From Dreissena polymorpha (Eukaryota > Mollusca > Bivalvia > Myida > Dreissenidae): a stretch of DNA of 64,000 nt. The stretch spans positions 3,009,173 to 3,073,172 of the forward strand of contig NC_068362.1 of the NCBI RefSeq assembly GCF_020536995.1, given 5' to 3'. The notes below the pieces were generated by a model. It ran no database searches and was not told where the DNA came from. It worked only from the letters and a program-made list of their open reading frames with translations. The position numbers and the translations under genes were made by a program. Below are positions 44,796 to 60,375 of this stretch, in pieces. Position 1 is the stretch's first letter. Each line of letters opens with the position of its first letter.

Positions 44796-47067
44796 ATGGA
44801 TGAATTGGAAAACAATGAAATAAATCTTCTTTTCTCAAATATCTTTGACTTTGATGACTTTTTTAATGAAATGAATGAACAAGATGATGACAGCGCTTCA
44901 AAATCACAAGAAATAACATCAGCAGCACCAACAGCAGGAGCAGCAACATCAGCCCCACATCCACTGGTAACAGCATCAACACAGGAAGAAAAAGAACAAA
45001 ACCCAACATCAACACCAACAAGGAATTTCAGATCTGTAAGTGTGGATAGCTTTCTGCTTGAAAACGAAAATTTAAATACAAAAAAGAAAACCGACAATGA
45101 CATCAGACTTTTCAAAACTTTCCTAAAAAGTCACAAAAATGAGGCAAGAAATATTGAAAATATACCACCTCATGAATTGAACCCTCTGGTCTGCGAGTTT
45201 TTGTTGGGTGTGACTAAAAAAGATGGATCAGAGTATGAACCCACATCTTTGAGGGCATTTTTAAGCTCAATCGACAGGCATTTAAGGCACATGAACTACA
45301 AGCACTCTTTGATAAATGACCCTGAATTTGCCAAAGTGAGGGAAGTATTAAAAAGTAAACAAAAAGCTCTGAAAAAAGAAGGTTATGGAAATAAACCGCA
45401 TCAAGCCCAGGCATTAACAAATGAACATATTGAAGCTATGTACGCAGCTAAAACTCTGGGAGAATCAAGCCCAAGAGCTCTATTACACTCACTGTGGCTT
45501 ATATGTACAACCCATTTTGGGATGAGAACCGGCAAGGAAATTCACACCCTATGCTGGGGTGATGTCAGCCTTGGAATCGATTTTGAAACTGGTGAAGAAT
45601 TCATCACCTTCGACACTGAGCGTCAGACAAAAACCCGTACTGGTGAAAATCCTAGGGATATAAGGTGATTTTCCTACTTTAATATATTTGTACACAAATC
45701 TGAATTGATAATTTTTTATTTATATAAAAACTGGTACTGTTTATAAAATATTTAAATGGAATTTTTCTTTAGTAAAAATAATACAAACATGGAGGATATG
45801 TGTTGGTTAAGGTAGAATATTGATTTTATTTCACGAGTGATCATAGAAATTATTATTTTTACGAGTGGCGAAGCCACAATTGAAAATATATATTTTCTAT
45901 TATCACAAGTGAATTTATAGACCTTTTTTTACAATATAATTCTTATTTGTATTATTAATATACAGTAGACTTCACTTTTGTTGGAATAGTATTTAATTTA
46001 AACAAAACATTTAATGCAACACACATTTTAACTATTCATAGGAAAGTCAAGCCACGGGCATATGCAGTTCCCGAACAACCTGACAGAGATCCGGTGCATC
46101 TCTACAAGCTATATGCCGACAAACGCCCTGTTGACATGATGACAGAAGACAGCCCCTTCTTCTTAACTCCTGGCAACAAGACACAGCAATGCTGGTTCAG
46201 GAAGTCTGCCATGGGAATAAACAAGCTATACAGCATAATGACCGAGATGAAAACAGATGCTGGTATTCAAGAGCCAAGAATCACCCCATACAGGTCAAAA
46301 CCCCATATTATATACACTACTTTCATAACAAGACTAAAATATATAATAAAAATCACTTACCTCCCATTTATTAAGTAGGTGTTGTTTGTCCAATTTACAT
46401 GCTACAACACTCAAAATTTTAATTCATAAAATCTCCTGTACTCGACTAGTACTATTCCTCTACTTTCCGGTTCCATTACATCCAGTACTTGACAGACCAC
46501 CATGTATTTATTGAAGTGTTTCAAGAGCACACAAAACAATTACAACTTATATCTTATGTAATATGTCATGTGTACCGTTGAATATCGATTTTATTTTTAC
46601 CATAGAAATAAACTTTTTTCAGTGCAAGAAAGCACTTGATTCAGAAGCTGAATGACGAGAATGTTCCTGCTCATCAAATAATACAGATTTCAGGGCACAG
46701 AAATATTAACAGCTTAAATAATTACAGCAGTTTGAACAAGGAACAGTCAAAAAATATTTCAAAAATACTTTCTCATTCAAACCAGTCAGTTGAAAAGCAC
46801 AACCGCACAGCCACTGCCACTGCGTCAGCCACACCTGCATCAAGTGATTTTCCGATGGCCCGAGGATTTTTTGTCAACTCACATTTCCAGGGCAATGTAA
46901 CATTTAATTTTCACAACTCTGAATCTTACATGGGCCTTTCCCAGACACAGAACGTAGTCAATCACCAGAGGCAATCTCCATCCCGTACACCGGCGGTAAC
47001 CGCAGATTCCCCTGTACAGCGACACTACAAGCGAATCCGTCTTATTGCAGAGAGTGACAGTGATTGA
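44796..47067 (+). CDS. Crypton tyrosine recombinase, copy 2
   Basis: Exons 44796-45664, 46042-46293 and 46623-47067; same 521-residue product as copy 1, Phe22 form. It differs from copy 1 in exon 1 only by the AGG codon for Arg182, which all later copies share. Reading frame and splice sites are intact. Confidence 0.85.
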
Positions 47068-47911
47068 TATCGAAACCATTTAGCACAAAAACACTGTTGA
47101 AATATGTTTGCGTTCCTAGTTTAATCCAGTTATGTGTTATTAATCCAGCAAGTCGTAAAAGTGTTGTTCAACATGGCGAGCACTTTCGTAACTTTGAGAT
47201 CAGTTGAATACACAAATTACTACGCCAGTATATGCAACACTATTAATTTCATAATAATTTAAATTAAACTATTGTTTGTAATAATATTGAATGTATAAAG
47301 TATGAAAAAGATATATGTTGAATAAAACATTGATTTTAATAGTAATACACTTTTTACAGATGTGAACTATTTTCTTGTGTAGTAAGTTCTTTGTGCGTTC
47401 TAAAAATTGAGGCACCCCACGGGGAAACTTAATGAGGCAAATTCGGAAAATTAACAAAACTACAAAAATAAGCATAAAATAAAAAGAAAATTTGTTGGTT
47501 TCGGTAGCATATCGAATTTAATTCACTCGTGATCATAGAAAAAAATATTTTCACTCGTGGCTACGCCACTCGTGAAAATATAAATTTCTATGATCACTCG
47601 TGAATTAAATTCGATATGCTACCGAAACCAACAAATATCCTCTATTTATTTTATGCTTTCCGGTGGTTTATAGAGAAATATCAGTGAAATAAAAGTGGTA
47701 TTTCACTGTTTCAAACAGTGAAACATAACAGTGAAAAATATCGTTATTTTTCACTGTTTCAGTTAGATACTGGAACTACTTCCCCAATAACCCCATGGTG
47801 AGCCTCAATTGCAATTTTCATTCAAGGGAGACTAGTCTACTTGAACCTGAAACACACATTTACCTCCCTTAAACATAATTATTTCGTCTGCTGCTTAACT
47901 CTTTAACAACA

Positions 47912-50183
47912 ATGGATGAATTGGAAAACAATGAAATAAATCTTCTTTTCTCAAATATCTTTGACTTTGATGACTTGTTTAATGAAATGAATGAACAAGA
48001 TGATGACAGCGCTTCAAAATCACAAGAAATAACATCAGCAGCACCAACAGCAGGAGCAGCAACATCAGCCCCACATCCACTGGTAACAGCATCAACACAG
48101 GAAGAAAAAGAACAAAACCCAACATCAACACCAACAAGGAATTTCAGATCTGTAAGTGTGGATAGCTTTCTGCTTGAAAACGAAAATTTAAATACAAAAA
48201 AGAAAACCGACAATGACATCAGACTTTTCAAAACTTTCCTAAAAAGTCACAAAAATGAGGCAAGAAATATTGAAAATATACCACCTCATGAATTGAACCC
48301 TCTGGTCTGCGAGTTTTTGTTGGGTGTGACTAAAAAAGATGGATCAGAGTATGAACCCACATCTTTGAGGGCATTTTTAAGCTCAATCGACAGGCATTTA
48401 AGGCACATGAACTACAAGCACTCTTTGATAAATGACCCTGAATTTGCCAAAGTGAGGGAAGTATTAAAAAGTAAACAAAAAGCTCTGAAAAAAGAAGGTT
48501 ATGGAAATAAACCGCATCAAGCCCAGGCATTAACAAATGAACATATTGAAGCTATGTACGCAGCTAAAACTCTGGGAGAATCAAGCCCAAGAGCTCTATT
48601 ACACTCACTGTGGCTTATATGTACAACCCATTTTGGGATGAGAACCGGCAAGGAAATTCACACCCTATGCTGGGGTGATGTCAGCCTTGGAATCGATTTT
48701 GAAACTGGTGAAGAATTCATCACCTTCGACACTGAGCGTCAGACAAAAACCCGTACTGGTGAAAATCCTAGGGATATAAGGTGATTTTCCTACTTTAATA
48801 TATTTGTACACAAATCTGAATTGATAATTTTTTATTTATATAAAAACTGGTACTGTTTATAAAATATTTAAATGGAATTTTTCTTTAGTAAAAATAATAC
48901 AAACATGGAGGATATGTGTTGGTTAAGGTAGAATATTGATTTTATTTCACGAGTGATCATAGAAATTATTATTTTTACGAGTGGCGAAGCCACAATTGAA
49001 AATATATATTTTCTATTATCACAAGTGAATTTATAGACCTTTTTTTACAATATAATTCTTATTTGTATTATTAATATACAGTAGACTTCACTTTTGTTGG
49101 AATAGTATTTAATTTAAACAAAACATTTAATGCAACACACATTTTAACTATTCATAGGAAAGTCAAGCCACGGGCATATGCAGTTCCCGAACAACCTGAC
49201 AGAGATCCGGTGCATCTCTACAAGCTATATGCCGACAAACGCCCTGTTGACATGATGACAGAAGACAGCCCCTTCTTCTTAACTCCTGGCAACAAGACAC
49301 AGCAATGCTGGTTCAGGAAGTCTGCCATGGGAATAAACAAGCTATACAGCATAATGACCGAGATGAAAACAGATGCTGGTATTCAAGAGCCAAGAATCAC
49401 CCCATACAGGTCAAAACCCCATATTATATACACTACTTTCATAACAAGACTAAAATATATAATAAAAATCACTTACCTCCCATTTATTAAGTAGGTGTTG
49501 TTTGTCCAATTTACATGCTACAACACTCAAAATTTTAATTCATAAAATCTCCTGTACTCGACTAGTACTATTCCTCTACTTTCCGGTTCCATTACATCCA
49601 GTACTTGACAGACCACCATGTATTTATTGAAGTGTTTCAAGAGCACACAAAACAATTACAACTTATATCTTATGTAATATGTCATGTGTACCGTTGAATA
49701 TCGATTTTATTTTTACCATAGAAATAAACTTTTTTCAGTGCAAGAAAGCACTTGATTCAGAAGCTGAATGACGAGAATGTTCCTGCTCATCAAATAATAC
49801 AGATTTCAGGGCACAGAAATATTAACAGCTTAAATAATTACAGCAGTTTGAACAAGGAACAGTCAAAAAATATTTCAAAAATACTTTCTCATTCAAACCA
49901 GTCAGTTGAAAAGCACAACCGCACAGCCACTGCCACTGCGTCAGCCACACCTGCATCAAGTGATTTTCCGATGGCCCGAGGATTTTTTGTCAACTCACAT
50001 TTCCAGGGCAATGTAACATTTAATTTTCACAACTCTGAATCTTACATGGGCCTTTCCCAGACACAGAACGTAGTCAATCACCAGAGGCAATCTCCATCCC
50101 GTACACCGGCGGTAACCGCAGATTCCCCTGTACAGCGACACTACAAGCGAATCCGTCTTATTGCAGAGAGTGACAGTGATTGA
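47912..50183 (+). CDS. Crypton tyrosine recombinase, copy 3
   Basis: Exons 47912-48780, 49158-49409 and 49739-50183. First of four consecutive copies with Leu22 (TTG) instead of Phe22 (TTT) in the acidic N-terminus. All catalytic positions are as in copy 1. Confidence 0.85.
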
Positions 50184-51027
50184 TATCGAAACCATTTAGC
50201 ACAAAAACACTGTTGAAATATGTTTGCGTTCCTAGTTTAATCCAGTTATGTGTTATTAATCCAGCAAGTCGTAAAAGTGTTGTTCAACATGGCGAGCACT
50301 TTCGTAACTTTGAGATCAGTTGAATACACAAATTACTACGCCAGTATATGCAACACTATTAATTTCATAATAATTTAAATTAAACTATTGTTTGTAATAA
50401 TATTGAATGTATAAAGTATGAAAAAGATATATGTTGAATAAAACATTGATTTTAATAGTAATACACTTTTTACAGATGTGAACTATTTTCTTGTGTAGTA
50501 AGTTCTTTGTGCGTTCTAAAAATTGAGGCACCCCACGGGGAAACTTAATGAGGCAAATTCGGAAAATTAACAAAACTACAAAAATAAGCATAAAATAAAA
50601 AGAAAATTTGTTGGTTTCGGTAGCATATCGAATTTAATTCACTCGTGATCATAGAAAAAAATATTTTCACTCGTGGCTACGCCACTCGTGAAAATATAAA
50701 TTTCTATGATCACTCGTGAATTAAATTCGATATGCTACCGAAACCAACAAATATCCTCTATTTATTTTATGCTTTCCGGTGGTTTATAGAGAAATATCAG
50801 TGAAATAAAAGTGGTATTTCACTGTTTCAAACAGTGAAACATAACAGTGAAAAATATCGTTATTTTTCACTGTTTCAGTTAGATACTGGAACTACTTCCC
50901 CAATAACCCCATGGTGAGCCTCAATTGCAATTTTCATTCAAGGGAGACTAGTCTACTTGAACCTGAAACACACATTTACCTCCCTTAAACATAATTATTT
51001 CGTCTGCTGCTTAACTCTTTAACAACA

Positions 51028-53299
51028 ATGGATGAATTGGAAAACAATGAAATAAATCTTCTTTTCTCAAATATCTTTGACTTTGATGACTTGTTTAATG
51101 AAATGAATGAACAAGATGATGACAGCGCTTCAAAATCACAAGAAATAACATCAGCAGCACCAACAGCAGGAGCAGCAACATCAGCCCCACATCCACTGGT
51201 AACAGCATCAACACAGGAAGAAAAAGAACAAAACCCAACATCAACACCAACAAGGAATTTCAGATCTGTAAGTGTGGATAGCTTTCTGCTTGAAAACGAA
51301 AATTTAAATACAAAAAAGAAAACCGACAATGACATCAGACTTTTCAAAACTTTCCTAAAAAGTCACAAAAATGAGGCAAGAAATATTGAAAATATACCAC
51401 CTCATGAATTGAACCCTCTGGTCTGCGAGTTTTTGTTGGGTGTGACTAAAAAAGATGGATCAGAGTATGAACCCACATCTTTGAGGGCATTTTTAAGCTC
51501 AATCGACAGGCATTTAAGGCACATGAACTACAAGCACTCTTTGATAAATGACCCTGAATTTGCCAAAGTGAGGGAAGTATTAAAAAGTAAACAAAAAGCT
51601 CTGAAAAAAGAAGGTTATGGAAATAAACCGCATCAAGCCCAGGCATTAACAAATGAACATATTGAAGCTATGTACGCAGCTAAAACTCTGGGAGAATCAA
51701 GCCCAAGAGCTCTATTACACTCACTGTGGCTTATATGTACAACCCATTTTGGGATGAGAACCGGCAAGGAAATTCACACCCTATGCTGGGGTGATGTCAG
51801 CCTTGGAATCGATTTTGAAACTGGTGAAGAATTCATCACCTTCGACACTGAGCGTCAGACAAAAACCCGTACTGGTGAAAATCCTAGGGATATAAGGTGA
51901 TTTTCCTACTTTAATATATTTGTACACAAATCTGAATTGATAATTTTTTATTTATATAAAAACTGGTACTGTTTATAAAATATTTAAATGGAATTTTTCT
52001 TTAGTAAAAATAATACAAACATGGAGGATATGTGTTGGTTAAGGTAGAATATTGATTTTATTTCACGAGTGATCATAGAAATTATTATTTTTACGAGTGG
52101 CGAAGCCACAATTGAAAATATATATTTTCTATTATCACAAGTGAATTTATAGACCTTTTTTTACAATATAATTCTTATTTGTATTATTAATATACAGTAG
52201 ACTTCACTTTTGTTGGAATAGTATTTAATTTAAACAAAACATTTAATGCAACACACATTTTAACTATTCATAGGAAAGTCAAGCCACGGGCATATGCAGT
52301 TCCCGAACAACCTGACAGAGATCCGGTGCATCTCTACAAGCTATATGCCGACAAACGCCCTGTTGACATGATGACAGAAGACAGCCCCTTCTTCTTAACT
52401 CCTGGCAACAAGACACAGCAATGCTGGTTCAGGAAGTCTGCCATGGGAATAAACAAGCTATACAGCATAATGACCGAGATGAAAACAGATGCTGGTATTC
52501 AAGAGCCAAGAATCACCCCATACAGGTCAAAACCCCATATTATATACACTACTTTCATAACAAGACTAAAATATATAATAAAAATCACTTACCTCCCATT
52601 TATTAAGTAGGTGTTGTTTGTCCAATTTACATGCTACAACACTCAAAATTTTAATTCATAAAATCTCCTGTACTCGACTAGTACTATTCCTCTACTTTCC
52701 GGTTCCATTACATCCAGTACTTGACAGACCACCATGTATTTATTGAAGTGTTTCAAGAGCACACAAAACAATTACAACTTATATCTTATGTAATATGTCA
52801 TGTGTACCGTTGAATATCGATTTTATTTTTACCATAGAAATAAACTTTTTTCAGTGCAAGAAAGCACTTGATTCAGAAGCTGAATGACGAGAATGTTCCT
52901 GCTCATCAAATAATACAGATTTCAGGGCACAGAAATATTAACAGCTTAAATAATTACAGCAGTTTGAACAAGGAACAGTCAAAAAATATTTCAAAAATAC
53001 TTTCTCATTCAAACCAGTCAGTTGAAAAGCACAACCGCACAGCCACTGCCACTGCGTCAGCCACACCTGCATCAAGTGATTTTCCGATGGCCCGAGGATT
53101 TTTTGTCAACTCACATTTCCAGGGCAATGTAACATTTAATTTTCACAACTCTGAATCTTACATGGGCCTTTCCCAGACACAGAACGTAGTCAATCACCAG
53201 AGGCAATCTCCATCCCGTACACCGGCGGTAACCGCAGATTCCCCTGTACAGCGACACTACAAGCGAATCCGTCTTATTGCAGAGAGTGACAGTGATTGA
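51028..53299 (+). CDS. Crypton tyrosine recombinase, copy 4
   Basis: Exons 51028-51896, 52274-52525 and 52855-53299. Leu22 form. The protein equals copy 3. The unit is one base shorter because an A run in the terminal palindrome near 53770 has six rather than seven bases. Confidence 0.85.
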
Positions 53300-54142
53300 T
53301 ATCGAAACCATTTAGCACAAAAACACTGTTGAAATATGTTTGCGTTCCTAGTTTAATCCAGTTATGTGTTATTAATCCAGCAAGTCGTAAAAGTGTTGTT
53401 CAACATGGCGAGCACTTTCGTAACTTTGAGATCAGTTGAATACACAAATTACTACGCCAGTATATGCAACACTATTAATTTCATAATAATTTAAATTAAA
53501 CTATTGTTTGTAATAATATTGAATGTATAAAGTATGAAAAAGATATATGTTGAATAAAACATTGATTTTAATAGTAATACACTTTTTACAGATGTGAACT
53601 ATTTTCTTGTGTAGTAAGTTCTTTGTGCGTTCTAAAAATTGAGGCACCCCACGGGGAAACTTAATGAGGCAAATTCGGAAAATTAACAAAACTACAAAAA
53701 TAAGCATAAAATAAAAAGAAAATTTGTTGGTTTCGGTAGCATATCGAATTTAATTCACTCGTGATCATAGAAAAAATATTTTCACTCGTGGCTACGCCAC
53801 TCGTGAAAATATAAATTTCTATGATCACTCGTGAATTAAATTCGATATGCTACCGAAACCAACAAATATCCTCTATTTATTTTATGCTTTCCGGTGGTTT
53901 ATAGAGAAATATCAGTGAAATAAAAGTGGTATTTCACTGTTTCAAACAGTGAAACATAACAGTGAAAAATATCGTTATTTTTCACTGTTTCAGTTAGATA
54001 CTGGAACTACTTCCCCAATAACCCCATGGTGAGCCTCAATTGCAATTTTCATTCAAGGGAGACTAGTCTACTTGAACCTGAAACACACATTTACCTCCCT
54101 TAAACATAATTATTTCGTCTGCTGCTTAACTCTTTAACAACA

Positions 54143-56414
54143 ATGGATGAATTGGAAAACAATGAAATAAATCTTCTTTTCTCAAATATCTTTGACTTTG
54201 ATGACTTGTTTAATGAAATGAATGAACAAGATGATGACAGCGCTTCAAAATCACAAGAAATAACATCAGCAGCACCAACAGCAGGAGCAGCAACATCAGC
54301 CCCACATCCACTGGTAACAGCATCAACACAGGAAGAAAAAGAACAAAACCCAACATCAACACCAACAAGGAATTTCAGATCTGTAAGTGTGGATAGCTTT
54401 CTGCTTGAAAACGAAAATTTAAATACAAAAAAGAAAACCGACAATGACATCAGACTTTTCAAAACTTTCCTAAAAAGTCACAAAAATGAGGCAAGAAATA
54501 TTGAAAATATACCACCTCATGAATTGAACCCTCTGGTCTGCGAGTTTTTGTTGGGTGTGACTAAAAAAGATGGATCAGAGTATGAACCCACATCTTTGAG
54601 GGCATTTTTAAGCTCAATCGACAGGCATTTAAGGCACATGAACTACAAGCACTCTTTGATAAATGACCCTGAATTTGCCAAAGTGAGGGAAGTATTAAAA
54701 AGTAAACAAAAAGCTCTGAAAAAAGAAGGTTATGGAAATAAACCGCATCAAGCCCAGGCATTAACAAATGAACATATTGAAGCTATGTACGCAGCTAAAA
54801 CTCTGGGAGAATCAAGCCCAAGAGCTCTATTACACTCACTGTGGCTTATATGTACAACCCATTTTGGGATGAGAACCGGCAAGGAAATTCACACCCTATG
54901 CTGGGGTGATGTCAGCCTTGGAATCGATTTTGAAACTGGTGAAGAATTCATCACCTTCGACACTGAGCGTCAGACAAAAACCCGTACTGGTGAAAATCCT
55001 AGGGATATAAGGTGATTTTCCTACTTTAATATATTTGTACACAAATCTGAATTGATAATTTTTTATTTATATAAAAACTGGTACTGTTTATAAAATATTT
55101 AAATGGAATTTTTCTTTAGTAAAAATAATACAAACATGGAGGATATGTGTTGGTTAAGGTAGAATATTGATTTTATTTCACGAGTGATCATAGAAATTAT
55201 TATTTTTACGAGTGGCGAAGCCACAATTGAAAATATATATTTTCTATTATCACAAGTGAATTTATAGACCTTTTTTTACAATATAATTCTTATTTGTATT
55301 ATTAATATACAGTAGACTTCACTTTTGTTGGAATAGTATTTAATTTAAACAAAACATTTAATGCAACACACATTTTAACTATTCATAGGAAAGTCAAGCC
55401 ACGGGCATATGCAGTTCCCGAACAACCTGACAGAGATCCGGTGCATCTCTACAAGCTATATGCCGACAAACGCCCTGTTGACATGATGACAGAAGACAGC
55501 CCCTTCTTCTTAACTCCTGGCAACAAGACACAGCAATGCTGGTTCAGGAAGTCTGCCATGGGAATAAACAAGCTATACAGCATAATGACCGAGATGAAAA
55601 CAGATGCTGGTATTCAAGAGCCAAGAATCACCCCATACAGGTCAAAACCCCATATTATATACACTACTTTCATAACAAGACTAAAATATATAATAAAAAT
55701 CACTTACCTCCCATTTATTAAGTAGGTGTTGTTTGTCCAATTTACATGCTACAACACTCAAAATTTTAATTCATAAAATCTCCTGTACTCGACTAGTACT
55801 ATTCCTCTACTTTCCGGTTCCATTACATCCAGTACTTGACAGACCACCATGTATTTATTGAAGTGTTTCAAGAGCACACAAAACAATTACAACTTATATC
55901 TTATGTAATATGTCATGTGTACCGTTGAATATCGATTTTATTTTTACCATAGAAATAAACTTTTTTCAGTGCAAGAAAGCACTTGATTCAGAAGCTGAAT
56001 GACGAGAATGTTCCTGCTCATCAAATAATACAGATTTCAGGGCACAGAAATATTAACAGCTTAAATAATTACAGCAGTTTGAACAAGGAACAGTCAAAAA
56101 ATATTTCAAAAATACTTTCTCATTCAAACCAGTCAGTTGAAAAGCACAACCGCACAGCCACTGCCACTGCGTCAGCCACACCTGCATCAAGTGATTTTCC
56201 GATGGCCCGAGGATTTTTTGTCAACTCACATTTCCAGGGCAATGTAACATTTAATTTTCACAACTCTGAATCTTACATGGGCCTTTCCCAGACACAGAAC
56301 GTAGTCAATCACCAGAGGCAATCTCCATCCCGTACACCGGCGGTAACCGCAGATTCCCCTGTACAGCGACACTACAAGCGAATCCGTCTTATTGCAGAGA
56401 GTGACAGTGATTGA
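54143..56414 (+). CDS. Crypton tyrosine recombinase, copy 5
   Basis: Exons 54143-55011, 55389-55640 and 55970-56414. Leu22 form, identical in product to copies 3, 4 and 6. Confidence 0.85.
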
Positions 56415-57258
56415 TATCGAAACCATTTAGCACAAAAACACTGTTGAAATATGTTTGCGTTCCTAGTTTAATCCAGTTATGTGTTATTAATCCAGCAAGT
56501 CGTAAAAGTGTTGTTCAACATGGCGAGCACTTTCGTAACTTTGAGATCAGTTGAATACACAAATTACTACGCCAGTATATGCAACACTATTAATTTCATA
56601 ATAATTTAAATTAAACTATTGTTTGTAATAATATTGAATGTATAAAGTATGAAAAAGATATATGTTGAATAAAACATTGATTTTAATAGTAATACACTTT
56701 TTACAGATGTGAACTATTTTCTTGTGTAGTAAGTTCTTTGTGCGTTCTAAAAATTGAGGCACCCCACGGGGAAACTTAATGAGGCAAATTCGGAAAATTA
56801 ACAAAACTACAAAAATAAGCATAAAATAAAAAGAAAATTTGTTGGTTTCGGTAGCATATCGAATTTAATTCACTCGTGATCATAGAAAAAAATATTTTCA
56901 CTCGTGGCTACGCCACTCGTGAAAATATAAATTTCTATGATCACTCGTGAATTAAATTCGATATGCTACCGAAACCAACAAATATCCTCTATTTATTTTA
57001 TGCTTTCCGGTGGTTTATAGAGAAATATCAGTGAAATAAAAGTGGTATTTCACTGTTTCAAACAGTGAAACATAACAGTGAAAAATATCGTTATTTTTCA
57101 CTGTTTCAGTTAGATACTGGAACTACTTCCCCAATAACCCCATGGTGAGCCTCAATTGCAATTTTCATTCAAGGGAGACTAGTCTACTTGAACCTGAAAC
57201 ACACATTTACCTCCCTTAAACATAATTATTTCGTCTGCTGCTTAACTCTTTAACAACA

Positions 57259-59530
57259 ATGGATGAATTGGAAAACAATGAAATAAATCTTCTTTTCTCA
57301 AATATCTTTGACTTTGATGACTTGTTTAATGAAATGAATGAACAAGATGATGACAGCGCTTCAAAATCACAAGAAATAACATCAGCAGCACCAACAGCAG
57401 GAGCAGCAACATCAGCCCCACATCCACTGGTAACAGCATCAACACAGGAAGAAAAAGAACAAAACCCAACATCAACACCAACAAGGAATTTCAGATCTGT
57501 AAGTGTGGATAGCTTTCTGCTTGAAAACGAAAATTTAAATACAAAAAAGAAAACCGACAATGACATCAGACTTTTCAAAACTTTCCTAAAAAGTCACAAA
57601 AATGAGGCAAGAAATATTGAAAATATACCACCTCATGAATTGAACCCTCTGGTCTGCGAGTTTTTGTTGGGTGTGACTAAAAAAGATGGATCAGAGTATG
57701 AACCCACATCTTTGAGGGCATTTTTAAGCTCAATCGACAGGCATTTAAGGCACATGAACTACAAGCACTCTTTGATAAATGACCCTGAATTTGCCAAAGT
57801 GAGGGAAGTATTAAAAAGTAAACAAAAAGCTCTGAAAAAAGAAGGTTATGGAAATAAACCGCATCAAGCCCAGGCATTAACAAATGAACATATTGAAGCT
57901 ATGTACGCAGCTAAAACTCTGGGAGAATCAAGCCCAAGAGCTCTATTACACTCACTGTGGCTTATATGTACAACCCATTTTGGGATGAGAACCGGCAAGG
58001 AAATTCACACCCTATGCTGGGGTGATGTCAGCCTTGGAATCGATTTTGAAACTGGTGAAGAATTCATCACCTTCGACACTGAGCGTCAGACAAAAACCCG
58101 TACTGGTGAAAATCCTAGGGATATAAGGTGATTTTCCTACTTTAATATATTTGTACACAAATCTGAATTGATAATTTTTTATTTATATAAAAACTGGTAC
58201 TGTTTATAAAATATTTAAATGGAATTTTTCTTTAGTAAAAATAATACAAACATGGAGGATATGTGTTGGTTAAGGTAGAATATTGATTTTATTTCACGAG
58301 TGATCATAGAAATTATTATTTTTACGAGTGGCGAAGCCACAATTGAAAATATATATTTTCTATTATCACAAGTGAATTTATAGACCTTTTTTTACAATAT
58401 AATTCTTATTTGTATTATTAATATACAGTAGACTTCACTTTTGTTGGAATAGTATTTAATTTAAACAAAACATTTAATGCAACACACATTTTAACTATTC
58501 ATAGGAAAGTCAAGCCACGGGCATATGCAGTTCCCGAACAACCTGACAGAGATCCGGTGCATCTCTACAAGCTATATGCCGACAAACGCCCTGTTGACAT
58601 GATGACAGAAGACAGCCCCTTCTTCTTAACTCCTGGCAACAAGACACAGCAATGCTGGTTCAGGAAGTCTGCCATGGGAATAAACAAGCTATACAGCATA
58701 ATGACCGAGATGAAAACAGATGCTGGTATTCAAGAGCCAAGAATCACCCCATACAGGTCAAAACCCCATATTATATACACTACTTTCATAACAAGACTAA
58801 AATATATAATAAAAATCACTTACCTCCCATTTATTAAGTAGGTGTTGTTTGTCCAATTTACATGCTACAACACTCAAAATTTTAATTCATAAAATCTCCT
58901 GTACTCGACTAGTACTATTCCTCTACTTTCCGGTTCCATTACATCCAGTACTTGACAGACCACCATGTATTTATTGAAGTGTTTCAAGAGCACACAAAAC
59001 AATTACAACTTATATCTTATGTAATATGTCATGTGTACCGTTGAATATCGATTTTATTTTTACCATAGAAATAAACTTTTTTCAGTGCAAGAAAGCACTT
59101 GATTCAGAAGCTGAATGACGAGAATGTTCCTGCTCATCAAATAATACAGATTTCAGGGCACAGAAATATTAACAGCTTAAATAATTACAGCAGTTTGAAC
59201 AAGGAACAGTCAAAAAATATTTCAAAAATACTTTCTCATTCAAACCAGTCAGTTGAAAAGCACAACCGCACAGCCACTGCCACTGCGTCAGCCACACCTG
59301 CATCAAGTGATTTTCCGATGGCCCGAGGATTTTTTGTCAACTCACATTTCCAGGGCAATGTAACATTTAATTTTCACAACTCTGAATCTTACATGGGCCT
59401 TTCCCAGACACAGAACGTAGTCAATCACCAGAGGCAATCTCCATCCCGTACACCGGCGGTAACCGCAGATTCCCCTGTACAGCGACACTACAAGCGAATC
59501 CGTCTTATTGCAGAGAGTGACAGTGATTGA
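57259..59530 (+). CDS. Crypton tyrosine recombinase, copy 6
   Basis: Exons 57259-58127, 58505-58756 and 59086-59530. Leu22 form. The 3' region has two private changes, an extra A near 59567 and an A to C near 59943, neither in the coding sequence. Confidence 0.85.
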
Positions 59531-60375
59531 TATCGAAACCATTTAGCACAAAAACACTGTTGAAATAATGTTTGCGTTCCTAGTTTAATCCAGTTATGTG
59601 TTATTAATCCAGCAAGTCGTAAAAGTGTTGTTCAACATGGCGAGCACTTTCGTAACTTTGAGATCAGTTGAATACACAAATTACTACGCCAGTATATGCA
59701 ACACTATTAATTTCATAATAATTTAAATTAAACTATTGTTTGTAATAATATTGAATGTATAAAGTATGAAAAAGATATATGTTGAATAAAACATTGATTT
59801 TAATAGTAATACACTTTTTACAGATGTGAACTATTTTCTTGTGTAGTAAGTTCTTTGTGCGTTCTAAAAATTGAGGCACCCCACGGGGAAACTTAATGAG
59901 GCAAATTCGGAAAATTAACAAAACTACAAAAATAAGCATAAACTAAAAAGAAAATTTGTTGGTTTCGGTAGCATATCGAATTTAATTCACTCGTGATCAT
60001 AGAAAAAAATATTTTCACTCGTGGCTACGCCACTCGTGAAAATATAAATTTCTATGATCACTCGTGAATTAAATTCGATATGCTACCGAAACCAACAAAT
60101 ATCCTCTATTTATTTTATGCTTTCCGGTGGTTTATAGAGAAATATCAGTGAAATAAAAGTGGTATTTCACTGTTTCAAACAGTGAAACATAACAGTGAAA
60201 AATATCGTTATTTTTCACTGTTTCAGTTAGATACTGGAACTACTTCCCCAATAACCCCATGGTGAGCCTCAATTGCAATTTTCATTCAAGGGAGACTAGT
60301 CTACTTGAACCTGAAACACACATTTACCTCCCTTAAACATAATTATTTCGTCTGCTGCTTAACTCTTTAACAACA